Shown here one piece after another: positions 46,501-54,700 of a stretch of 64,000 nucleotides of DNA. Within the stretch, counting starts at the first letter, position 1. Every line of letters starts with the position of its first letter. Both the position numbers and the translations under genes were made by a program. Below the pieces are notes generated by a model. That model was not told the DNA's origin, did not search any database, and was given only the letters and a program-made list of their open reading frames with translations. Source of the DNA: Paludibacteraceae bacterium (GTDB lineage Bacteria; Bacteroidota; Bacteroidia; Bacteroidales; Paludibacteraceae). The stretch lies in contig JAFUVS010000013.1 in assembly GCA_017471175.1 (NCBI GenBank), forward strand, positions 1 to 64,000, written 5' to 3'.

Positions 46501-47710
46501 ATACGGCATTGTTTGAAATTAGTATATCATAATCCGTCGGAGCGGCTGTCTCAAAGAGGATCTTGACTTGGTCAACGCGGTAAGTTCCGCCCAAGTCCAC
46601 GTACCACCAGTCGCCTGCGCTCTCGCCTACAGCAGCGTAGTGGCTTGCACCGTTAGATCCCCAGCGGGTATCTTTGTTGCCGTCATTAGCAGCGGGTATT
46701 CCGGCTTCTGCCACGTGACCTGCATTAGCGGTTTTGCCTTTGGCAAGGTTAAAACCTGTCAAATCGGCAGGTTCACCATCGGCGTAATAGACATCAAACG
46801 TATAGGTAACATTGTCGCAAACGACAGTGAACTGATTGAGTTGTTGCGTGAAATTAGACAAGGCAAATGTTCTATACGCACCTGCGCCACCGTTGGGTTC
46901 AATAGACATTGCTCCGAAAGCAGCAGAGGGGAAGCCAACCCACAGGTTGTCTCCGTCTTTGCGGATTCCGCCAAATTGGGCACCTATTTCAGGGTCAACC
47001 ACCAATTTGTACTTGTCGCTATTTTGCAGCCAACTGACAGCCTCCCAGTTGATAGGACCTGTAACGGTAACGGTGAGCGTCTTGCTGCCTGCGGCATACG
47101 TAGCCGTTTCAGTCGTGCGAACGGTGATAGTAGCCGTACCGCGACCTACTGCCGTTACCAAACCCGTATTGCTGACAGATGCCACACCGGCGTTACTGCT
47201 CTCATAGGAAACGGCACCGTCGCCGGATTGTGTGGCAACGATTTGGAAGGTCTCACTTGTAGAGGCATCCAAGGTCTCGGCAGTCGAGTTAAGGCTCAAT
47301 TCGGGATCGGTCAGAGCCGGTTCGTCACCGCCGCCTTCTGTCCCGTCTTCATAATACACGGTGAAAACACAAGTCCCCGTGCCGTGAACAACTGTGACTT
47401 CCGTTTCCTTCGCTGTAAAAGCACTAAGATACAAGCACATACCTGCACCTTGAACAGCATAGCCTTCTGCGGGCAATGTACAACTGATAATCCCTGCTGG
47501 GAAAGTGGTGTAGATACCCGCTTCCGCGGCAAACCCGGGAGTTTGAATATTAACTACTCCTTGTCCTTCACCGGGTGCTAATTTATACTTATTGGAATAA
47601 GCGCCGCCTCCGGCACCATCACCTAAATACTCGTAGCCACTCCAGTCAATGGCAAAACTCATCATACTTGCGCACAGGAGCGCAAATAGCAAAGTTAGTT
47701 TGTTCTTCAT
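43586..47710 (-). CDS. Secreted multidomain glycan-binding protein with discoidin domain
   Basis: A 1374-residue exported protein (signal KLTLLFALLCASMMSFA). In order: a beta-domain with YKLAPGEGQGV; a BIG2 domain (YESSNAGVASVSNTGLV) near 145-215; a second copy of the first domain; a discoidin/F5/8-type domain at about 325-470 (DGNKDTRWGSNG, WWYVDLGGTYRVDQVKILFE); fibronectin type III at about 475-560; a CBM-like jelly-roll at about 565-735; an InlB-like repeat (GYVFVDWSNGNTNATF); two beta-modules also found in the 363-residue protein upstream; another BIG2; and the shared tail KVLRGGVLYILRDGKMYNAQ. No hydrolase motif is seen. Its place at the head of the locus suggests glycan capture at the surface. 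Confidence 0.82.
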   Translation of the reverse strand: MKNKLTLLFALLCASMMSFAIDWSGYEYLGDGAGGGAYSNKYKLAPGEGQGVVNIQTPGFAAEAGIYTTFPAGIISCTLPAEGYAVQGAGMCLYLSAFTAKETEVTVVHGTGTCVFTVYYEDGTEGGGDEPALTDPELSLNSTAETLDASTSETFQIVATQSGDGAVSYESSNAGVASVSNTGLVTAVGRGTATITVRTTETATYAAGSKTLTVTVTGPINWEAVSWLQNSDKYKLVVDPEIGAQFGGIRKDGDNLWVGFPSAAFGAMSIEPNGGAGAYRTFALSNFTQQLNQFTVVCDNVTYTFDVYYADGEPADLTGFNLAKGKTANAGHVAEAGIPAANDGNKDTRWGSNGASHYAAVGESAGDWWYVDLGGTYRVDQVKILFETAAPTDYDILISNNAVSWTVIGTYTEQPQVGNTDENYNVYNFTNKVGRYVKIFARQGYNNMAYGFSMWEFEVYGDRATISDVNPPVMGTASLSGTSYDRVNIAVAGTDEEDGAVASFHVVDATHGVDQVQAAEAGVITVTGLTAETSYTFTITALDAAGNESANSVNVAATTTQDTSIPLVAAPVPSATGKEIVPIYSDAFASILEHEFDKDGFAGPTLMMEQNISGDHSLVYNVAGDNVVTWGMYNDGADAIIAQEAYRGSGMGIDASAMEYLHIDIWSLQAGTNAINININDAALASLRLSHNGNGWQSYDIALSDFNFNPENPAFSSDNVRWMKFDGISFISGKMALDNVYFWKTAAGLQSVSATANNATYGTASVVVTETGLAPEGGTVADGTEVTFSAVANDGYVFVDWSNGNTNATFNATVDASMNLTANFRALGTTYCNTEMTVNDHTIYLTVKRSDVDEYTMIVRSAEELTNFGGTVFYRPENISVKDVRNEGVLSDGNHTLTVTMDSEGEPYFGTPLYVVFAGAGEVTYNQLLNVRPEYAVACDDAVSVTSITLSQNSANLLVGRTLTLTPTFTPAYATDRALTWETTNSAVATVVDGVVTAQAAGTATITARLTSDNTVYATCTITVVDALTETVWHGYAVANPSTEGNILLTYTVTRDVEQHLTFSLTTDKDLLGFVAFINIAGVAHELTGYGAAHTATFTTTDTYEDNINLNCMWDVRGAGYGQNFNFTYMVGSENQEPNVLAIYEAQDNTSALAAHNNMEVAAVSVNRMFTAGNLYTLVLPFDLDEATLAEKLPGALTRLNNTYVKDNGDLRLNFVNASSLEAGVPYLYTPSADVKNPIFTDVTISNVLRPIVPADNYAAYYGIYAPRAGESLLNITNGYVLGSDRYLYKTADLPAEQTMNALRGYFVLNFPVSGPGLAPRARVVFENEEIETPTDVEQVLGENASSKVLRGGVLYILRDGKMYNAQGQLIESK

Positions 47711-47767
47711 AGTGTATATGTTTTTAGTTGGTTATTTATATAATAAGGTCATTGGCAAGACGGATAC

Positions 47768-48859
47768 CTATCGGATTACCGTTCCGAGCGCGTTATAGCG
47801 CACACCGTTGCGGATGAAGTAGGGAATGCCGTTCTCCATTACTTTGCGTACACGCGTGTCATCATTGCGATAGACTATCTCTACCGCGCTCGGGTTAGGA
47901 TTGGTATCACCTGCTCCGACCGTATATTCCACATCAATGCGTGCTGCGTTGCCAGTATAAGCAATATAGAAGAAGATAACGGGTGTTTCGCCATCCTCAA
48001 AAGTATTTTCGGTCGTATAGGAGGCCGCATTACCATTGAGAGCCATCTGTGCAAACTGCGTAACTCCAACTGTAACTTGCGGGTTCACTCCCTCTAACTC
48101 TTTATCCCACTCAATAGTAAACGTGAGCGTTTGGTCGGCATTTCGGGTAATGCTGTACGTAAAGAGGGCGCCTGAAACCTCATCGGTGTATGTGCCGCTG
48201 ACGGTAGCGGCAGTGATGTCTGTTTTGTCCTTGAACGTAGCGGTAACGGTAACAGCCGAAGCGGGCATAACGAATGTACCGGCTTTCGAAACGGTGATGT
48301 CGTTATTGGAGGCATCTTTTACGCTCCATTTGTCCAACTGCTTGCCTTCGGCAGGCGTAGCGGTCAGGGTAACCACCGTTCCATAGGTAGCCGTAGCAAC
48401 ATCCGCCGCAATAGTGCCGCCCGTAGCAGGTTGAACGAGGGTGATGGCGTACTCGGTTTGGTCGGTAACACAAGCCTTCCAATCGGCATCCATCGGGATA
48501 GAGAACATATCCTCGCCGTGTCCGTCCAAGACAATGAACAAGGCGTTGGCATAGATACTCGGCACTTCGGTAGAGGTGAACTGCATAGAGAGTGTATTGC
48601 CGTTCTGAACGAGGTACTCGGACATGTGGTAACCGCCCACGCCGTCTTTGTTGCAATAGAGGTTGCTGCCTGCCGCGTTGAACGAAACGATATTGTCGGC
48701 AGTCGTGATGGAAAACTCGTAGATATTCCCGCTCACGAGACTCATCGTAACCGTAGCGGAATGACCGTCACGAGATGTGATCGGTTCATCGCAGTACTGC
48801 TTGGCAAAGCCGGTCAGGGCTATGCCGAAGGAACAGAAAAGAAGAAGAAATTTTTTCAT
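47768..48859 (-). CDS. Secreted beta-rich protein, first gene of the glucan locus
   Basis: A 363-residue exported protein (signal KFLLLFCSFGIALTGFA). Domain 1 (about 20-130, QYCDEPITSRDGHSATVTMS) and domain 3 (about 215-320, YSITRNADQTLTFTIEWDKEL) both have relatives in the 1374-residue protein downstream (TYCNTEMTVNDHTIYLTV; YTVTRDVEQHLTFSLTTDK). Between them is an InlB-like unit (GTVVTLTATPAEGKQLDKWS). The C-terminus is the shared tail (RKVMENGIPYFIRNGVRYNA). Probably an extracellular binding or scaffold protein. As the promoter-proximal gene it should be the most abundantly expressed of the locus. Confidence 0.78.
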   Translation of the reverse strand: MKKFLLLFCSFGIALTGFAKQYCDEPITSRDGHSATVTMSLVSGNIYEFSITTADNIVSFNAAGSNLYCNKDGVGGYHMSEYLVQNGNTLSMQFTSTEVPSIYANALFIVLDGHGEDMFSIPMDADWKACVTDQTEYAITLVQPATGGTIAADVATATYGTVVTLTATPAEGKQLDKWSVKDASNNDITVSKAGTFVMPASAVTVTATFKDKTDITAATVSGTYTDEVSGALFTYSITRNADQTLTFTIEWDKELEGVNPQVTVGVTQFAQMALNGNAASYTTENTFEDGETPVIFFYIAYTGNAARIDVEYTVGAGDTNPNPSAVEIVYRNDDTRVRKVMENGIPYFIRNGVRYNALGTVIR

Positions 48860-49153
48860 AGTTTCAAAAAATCAAATTGGATATATTTTGCGTTTTTTTT
48901 GTCAAATTTTTGTGGCAAAGGTAGCACATATAAAGTACACGTGAAGACTACCAAAAAACGGAAATATACAAAAAGTACGAAAAGTATATAAATTATCGCT
49001 GATTAACATTATGTTATAAATTTTTCACACTAAAAAAAGTACGGATTTTGTACCTATTTTGCAAGGTGCAGTTTGCAATTTTTACAAAAATATGGTGTAT
49101 AATCGGAATAAATACGATACTTTTGCCGCGATTTCAATCAGAAAAATGAAACG
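48860..49153. promoter_or_regulatory. Divergent control region between the glucan locus and the aldo/keto reductase
   Basis: This AT-rich 294-bp stretch must hold promoters in both directions. On the minus strand TACCTTTG (48916-48923) is a good -7 box but no TTTG lies 19-21 bp upstream of it. On the plus strand TACTTTTG (49118-49125) is a good -7, again without a clear -33. The element AAAGTAC recurs (48932, 48972, 49037), making it a candidate regulator site. Missing -33 boxes suggest activator-dependent expression. Confidence 0.45.
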
Positions 49154-50110
49154 ATGGATTTGAAAGGAATTTATACAGCTTCGCCTTCGCGATATGCGCA
49201 GTCGGAGCAACTATATGTCCGCTGCGGTCGTAGCGGTGTGTTGCTACCGAAAGTGAGTTTGGGCTTTTGGCATAACTTCGGCGGAGGCGACCCATACGAG
49301 CGCAGTCGTGCCATCACGCATTACGCCTTCGACCACGGCATCACGCATTTTGACTTGGCCAATAACTACGGACCTCCCTACGGCAGTGCCGAAGAGACAT
49401 TCGGTCGCTTGATGGAGGACGATTTTCGTCCATATCGGGACGAACTGTTTATCGCCACGAAAGCGGGCTACGATATGTGGGAGGGTCCCTACGGCAACTA
49501 TGGCAGCCGTAAGTATCTGATGGCGAGTTTAGACCAGTCGTTGCGGCGAATGAAATTGGATTATGTGGACTTGTTCTACTCCCACCGATTTGATCCGGAT
49601 ACGCCCATCGAGGAGACGTTGCAGGCGATGGTGGACATCGTGCGAGCGGGCAAGGCTCTGTATTTAGGTATCTCCAACTGGCCGTTAGAGCCTTTGCGGC
49701 AAGCCGTACAGTATCTTCGCGAACACGACGCGCCGCTGCTAATCTATCAAGGGCGACTCAATCTGCTTAACCACGAGCCGATAGAGGAAGGCATTGTCCG
49801 TTTCTGCCGTGAGCAAGGGATTGGCTTTATTGCGTATTCGCCTTTGGCACAAGGACTGTTGACCGACCGCTATTTGGAGGGCATCCCTGCGGACAGCCGA
49901 ATGGCAAAAGACAAGTTCCTGCATCCCTGTAACCGTACCGACCAACTGCTGGCTTACCTGCACGAGTTGCAAGCGCAAGGGCAGGCTCACGGAAAGACGA
50001 TTGCACAAGAGGCACTCGCTTGGATTCTTGCCCAAGAGGGCGTAACGTCCGTATTAGTGGGAGCCAGCAGCGTGAAACAGTTGGAAACGAACCTGCAAGC
50101 CGCTCTATAA
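49154..50110 (+). CDS. Aldo/keto reductase (YghZ/Gpr-like)
   Basis: A 318-residue cytoplasmic NADPH-dependent reductase of the YghZ/Kv-beta branch, which reduces small aldehydes such as L-glyceraldehyde-3-phosphate and methylglyoxal. The catalytic tetrad is visible: Asp67 and Tyr72 in HFDLANNYGPPYGSAEE, Lys103 in IATKAGYDMW, His144 in FYSHRFD. The cofactor region GIGFIAYSPLAQGLLTDRYL and the C-terminal GVTSVLVGASSVKQL are typical. It is divergent from the glucan locus and 15 bp ahead of the DUF6377 gene, so these two are probably co-transcribed. Confidence 0.92.
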   Translation: MDLKGIYTASPSRYAQSEQLYVRCGRSGVLLPKVSLGFWHNFGGGDPYERSRAITHYAFDHGITHFDLANNYGPPYGSAEETFGRLMEDDFRPYRDELFIATKAGYDMWEGPYGNYGSRKYLMASLDQSLRRMKLDYVDLFYSHRFDPDTPIEETLQAMVDIVRAGKALYLGISNWPLEPLRQAVQYLREHDAPLLIYQGRLNLLNHEPIEEGIVRFCREQGIGFIAYSPLAQGLLTDRYLEGIPADSRMAKDKFLHPCNRTDQLLAYLHELQAQGQAHGKTIAQEALAWILAQEGVTSVLVGASSVKQLETNLQAAL

Positions 50111-50125
50111 TCATTATCCCCGTCT

Positions 50126-51649
50126 ATGAAACGATTGCTACTATTTATTGTATCTGCCGTCAGTTGCTTGGCACTTCGAGCCGACATCATCGACTCGTTG
50201 CTACAGGTGTATGACAAGGAGATTAAGCGCGCTGAGGTCTATACATCCCAACGGCAAGACTTTATCGACTCCCTCAAATCGATACATCCTATGACGGATA
50301 CGTTAAGGCTACAGATTGCGCGTGCGTATCAGCATTTTCAGTCCGACTCATCGCGAGCCTACTACCTGATGTTGAGCGAGGCGGAAGAACCGGTTCGTTC
50401 GGAGGCTTTTATCGGTCTGCTGCAACTACTTACCTATTCGGGACACTTTGCAAATGCCTTTGAACTATTGGCTAACCCTCAACGTCCGTCTATTCGCAGT
50501 GTGGAGGGCTATAAGGCAGTTTGGCTGCTGTACAAAGAGGCAGTAACCACCACACTGATGCCGCAATTCGGAGCCACGAAATGGGAGCATCTCGCCCTCC
50601 AATACTACGATTCGCTTGAAATGGCATTGGAGGCGGACAAGCTGCATACCGTGGAAAGCAGACTATGGTTAGAGCAGTACCACGCGCAGGATCGCGCCGA
50701 CTGGGAAACGGCGGGTCACTATAATCAACTCCTGCTCAATCGTACCACGCCCGATGAGCATCTGTATGCCATTCTTTCCTATGGTCATGCGATACTCTAT
50801 GAACAAGCCGGCAATCCTGTGAAACGCACGGAATGGCTGCTGCGCTCGGCCATTACCGATGTGCGGTGCGGCATTACGGACAACGGTGCATCGTGGCTGA
50901 TAGCCCGGGAGTGCTACGACAAGGGGGACATCAAACGCGCTTCCCGCATCAGCAATTACACGCTGACCAATGCATCCTTCTTCAATGCACCTACGCGCTA
51001 TGTACAGACTTATGCGTTGGGGCATACCATCGGCGAGAAGTATGAGAATAGTCTGCTACAGGACAACAGCAACTTAGTGATAGCCTTAACGGCGTTAGCA
51101 ATCTTGCTTTTTGTTCTCGCATTATTAGTAATATACTCGCTGCATCAGAATCGCCGTCTGTCCGTACTCAACGGGCAGTTGTCGGCTATCAACAACCAAC
51201 TGACGATTGCCAATCAAGTCAAGGAGCAGTACTTGTGTCGCTACTTGGAGGTGTACAGCGATTATATCCGTCGCCTGACCACGATGGCGCGGAAGGCGGG
51301 AGAGAAAGATACAACGGCGTTTATGAACCGCGAGATGGAGAATTTCTATCGCTCGTTTGACGATACGTTCCTTTCGCTTTACGGCTCGTTCGTGGAAGAT
51401 TTCAACGCTTTATTGAAGCCGGAGGCGCGCCTGACACCCAAACCGGGCGAACGGCTGACGGTGGAGATGCGCATTTTCGCGCTTATTCTGCTGGGTATTG
51501 ACAGTAGTGCCAAAATAGCCGAGTTGCTCTGCTACAGCCCCAACACCATCAGCAACTACCGCGTCAAGGTAAAGAACAACGCACTCGGCAACCGCAACGA
51601 CTTTGAGCGGCAGATTCACGCTTTGGCGACAAGAAACAACGCGACATAA
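50126..51649 (+). CDS. DUF6377 membrane-anchored TPR/HTH regulator
   Basis: A 507-residue protein: signal peptide (LLLFIVSAVSCLALRA), periplasmic helical repeats of TPR type (about 25-305), one membrane helix (about 313-337, NLVIALTALAILLFVLALLVIYSL), a coiled-coil (LNGQLSAINNQLTIANQVKEQ), and a cytoplasmic domain ending in a LuxR-like helix-turn-helix (RIFALILLGIDSSAKIAELLCYSPNTISNYRVKVK). This is the DUF6377 architecture of Bacteroidetes. It resembles a sensor whose periplasmic part controls a DNA-binding end. No SusR, hybrid two-component or ECF sigma/anti-sigma gene is present, so it is the leading candidate regulator of the adjacent glucan locus. That link is inference. Confidence 0.85.
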   Translation: MKRLLLFIVSAVSCLALRADIIDSLLQVYDKEIKRAEVYTSQRQDFIDSLKSIHPMTDTLRLQIARAYQHFQSDSSRAYYLMLSEAEEPVRSEAFIGLLQLLTYSGHFANAFELLANPQRPSIRSVEGYKAVWLLYKEAVTTTLMPQFGATKWEHLALQYYDSLEMALEADKLHTVESRLWLEQYHAQDRADWETAGHYNQLLLNRTTPDEHLYAILSYGHAILYEQAGNPVKRTEWLLRSAITDVRCGITDNGASWLIARECYDKGDIKRASRISNYTLTNASFFNAPTRYVQTYALGHTIGEKYENSLLQDNSNLVIALTALAILLFVLALLVIYSLHQNRRLSVLNGQLSAINNQLTIANQVKEQYLCRYLEVYSDYIRRLTTMARKAGEKDTTAFMNREMENFYRSFDDTFLSLYGSFVEDFNALLKPEARLTPKPGERLTVEMRIFALILLGIDSSAKIAELLCYSPNTISNYRVKVKNNALGNRNDFERQIHALATRNNAT

Positions 51650-51690
51650 CCAACCAATATAAACAAACTTTATTAACTTTGCCTTTTTAC

Positions 51691-51725
51691 CCTCTCTTCT
51701 CGGGGGAGAGTTGGAGAGAGGTTTT
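51691..51725 (+). terminator. Intrinsic terminator after the DUF6377 gene
   Basis: CCTCTCT (51691-51697) pairs with AGAGAGG (51715-51721), with an inner CTC/GAG extension, followed by TTTTC. It lies 42 bp after the DUF6377 stop and before the LRR gene. Confidence 0.65.
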
Positions 51726-51768
51726 CAAAACCCGACGGGGCGATGGGATATAACCGCCTAACACGAGT

Positions 51769-54700
51769 ATGAAACACAAATTTTATCTCTTTTTAGCAGT
51801 AATGCTGCTATCATTAATGCCTGTAGGAAAAGCAAGTGCCGAGGTCGTCAAAGACGGTATTCATTATATCGCCGAATATGTTGATAAACATGGGCAGGCG
51901 AAAGAGACAGATTATTATATGGTAACAGATGACCGCTTTCTTTCAAGTGAGAATTACAACTATTTATCCGGCAATGTGTATCTCAAGGATAAACTGTATG
52001 GAAAAAGAGTGGAAGTAATCCTTAGCAACGCTTTTAGTAGCATGAAAGCGAATGTCAATATTTTCTGTCCAAACACCTTAAAGAGAATAAAACAGGATGC
52101 ATTCCTTCATGCAGAGGGATTACAATCTATCCGACTAAATGAAGGTTTGGAGAAAATAGAAAGCAACTCTTTTCTAGGTTGCTCTAATCTTACTTCAGTA
52201 AATTTCCCTACAACATTACTAACCATTCCGAAACAAGCCTTCTTGGGTTGTTCTCTCTTACCCTCCGTCACATTTACGAATGTCAAGAGTATCGAAGAAC
52301 GGGCATTTAAGAACTGTACCAGCCTGGTCTCCATCAACGGCGGTAATCTGTCATGCACTGTACAAACTATAGGAGATGAAGCATTTTATGGATGTACTCA
52401 GTTACAGACGATCAAATTCGCGTCCAACAAACTTATTAGCATCGGAGCGTCCTGCTTTGAAAATTGCACGCATTTGACCAACATCATTCTTCCTGCCTCC
52501 TTGACAACTATCGGTCAGTTTGCTTTCAAAAAATCAGGTTTGAAAGTGGTAACCAACAATAGAACTTCTCCGCAAACGATAAAAGCAAATGTGTTTCAAG
52601 GAGTGGACCTGTCGCAATGTATTCTCTATGTGCCAAAAGGCTGCAAAGCGGCTTATCAAGCAGCTGACGTTTGGAACAAGTTCGGCTATATCCTGGAACC
52701 GGGAGAACAACCTGTTGATATCCAACCGGGCGAAGAGAAAATAGGACCCGTTCCAACCGGACTACATAAAATAGGCGATTTAACCTATGAATTGCATGCT
52801 GACCAGACGGCTACGCTCGTTCAAAACAAGGCATATAAAGACATCAGCGGTGCGCTCGTTATTCCCGCTTCCGTCAAATATGGCAGTTACATCTATACCG
52901 TTACAGCAATGAAGGATTTTGCTTTCGCTTGGTGCGATAAAATAACTTCTGTTTCTATCCCCAATACTATTACGGAGATTCCCGATCAAGCTTTTGATGA
53001 ATGTAGTGCATTGAAGAGTGTGACCCTTCCCGCCGCACTAACCAAAATGGGAATCAGAGCATTCGCAGGGACCGCATTGACCGCTATTAACATTCCGAGT
53101 ACAGTGACCGAATTCGGAAATGGTGCATTCTCTTTGTGCGAGGCACTCACTTCCGTCACTGTTCCCGCCGGGGTAAAAGTAGTACCAGATGATTGTTTTT
53201 ATGGATGTAGCAACCTGAAAACCATTAAATTGCAGGAAGGATTGGATGAAATTAAAGCGCATGCTTTATGCAATACAAATATCACTTCACTCATCATTCC
53301 GGAAAGTGTGACTTCAGTGCGTAGTGGTTTACCATCTTCATTGACTTCTATCCGGACTCTGAGCGAGACTCCGCCTGCAACTACTCTGGCGGGTACTTTC
53401 CAATATATCAACAAATCCACGTGTGTTCTTTATGTGCCGGCAGGCAGCCTGAGTGCCTATCAAACCGCTGACGGATGGAAGGAATTCAAGAACATCCAGG
53501 AAAAAGGCGTAAACGAGAAAATCAAATACGGCAAACTCTATTACCAACTCAATGAAAACCTCACGGCATATGTGACCTGCGAGAAGAACGAACCTGGCAA
53601 CTACGCCGCCCTTAATGGCGAAATTACAGTTGAAAAGACCGTTACATACCAAGGACTGGATTACACCGTGAATGATATCGGGTCCAATGCGTTCCGATAT
53701 GCTACCGGCATCACCAAAGTGAACCTGCCTGCTATCATGGACGAGATACGGTCCATGGCATTCAACGGATGTTCCAACCTCGCACAAATCAATATCCCGG
53801 CTACGCTTACATGGCTGGACGATGACGCATTCGGTGGCACCAAACTGTTCAATGACAACAAAGATGCCAACGGTGCGGTGTACTATGACGGCTGTCTCTT
53901 GGCGTTGACTGAGAAACTCTCAGGCGATTATACTGTTAAGGAAGGTACTTGGCTCATTGCTTCCAACGTCTTTATGGACCAAGACAATCTCACTTCCATC
54001 ACCCTGCCCGAAGGACTGCAAGTGCTATGCAACAGTGCACTCTCGGATATGCTCAACTTAGAGACCGTTACATTGCCCTCATCGCTTCAATATATCGGCG
54101 GAGGATTCTTGCATAACTGTTATATGTTGGGTACGATATACAACTATGCCGAGGTGCCATACAACTTGTCGGATACCTATTGCTTCGACGGGGTGAATCA
54201 GGCGATGTGTACGCTCTACGTGCCCAAAGGCAGCAAGAACGGTTATTCCAATGCTGCCGAGTGGAAAAACTTCCCGATGATGGAGATGGAGCCTAAGTCC
54301 TTTACCGTTACCTTTGTGGACTACGACGGTACGGAACTGAAGACGGAGACCGTCGAGGTGGGAAATGCTGCAATTGAACCCTATGACCCGACACGGGAGG
54401 GATACACCTTCACCGGATGGGACAAAGAATTCGACAATATACAAGCCGACCAGACCGTTACCGCTCAATATGAGCAAAAGAAATATATTGTCATCTTCCT
54501 TGACTGGAACGGCAATCCGATAGATACGCAGGAAGTGCTGCACGGCGAGAGTGCCGTGGCACCTGCCGACCCGACACGAGAGGGACACACTTTCATCGGA
54601 TGGGACAAAGAGTTCGACATCGTCAACGGCAGCATGAACGTGACAGCACAATACGCCGCCAAGGTATGGACTGTCACTTATCTCAACTGGGACGACTCGC

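Noticed and set aside
44531-47581. Long plus-strand open frames (557 and 337 codons) inside the discoidin-protein gene
   Set aside because: They are antisense shadows of a gene with clear domains and signal peptide on the minus strand; the translations are compositionally odd and match nothing.
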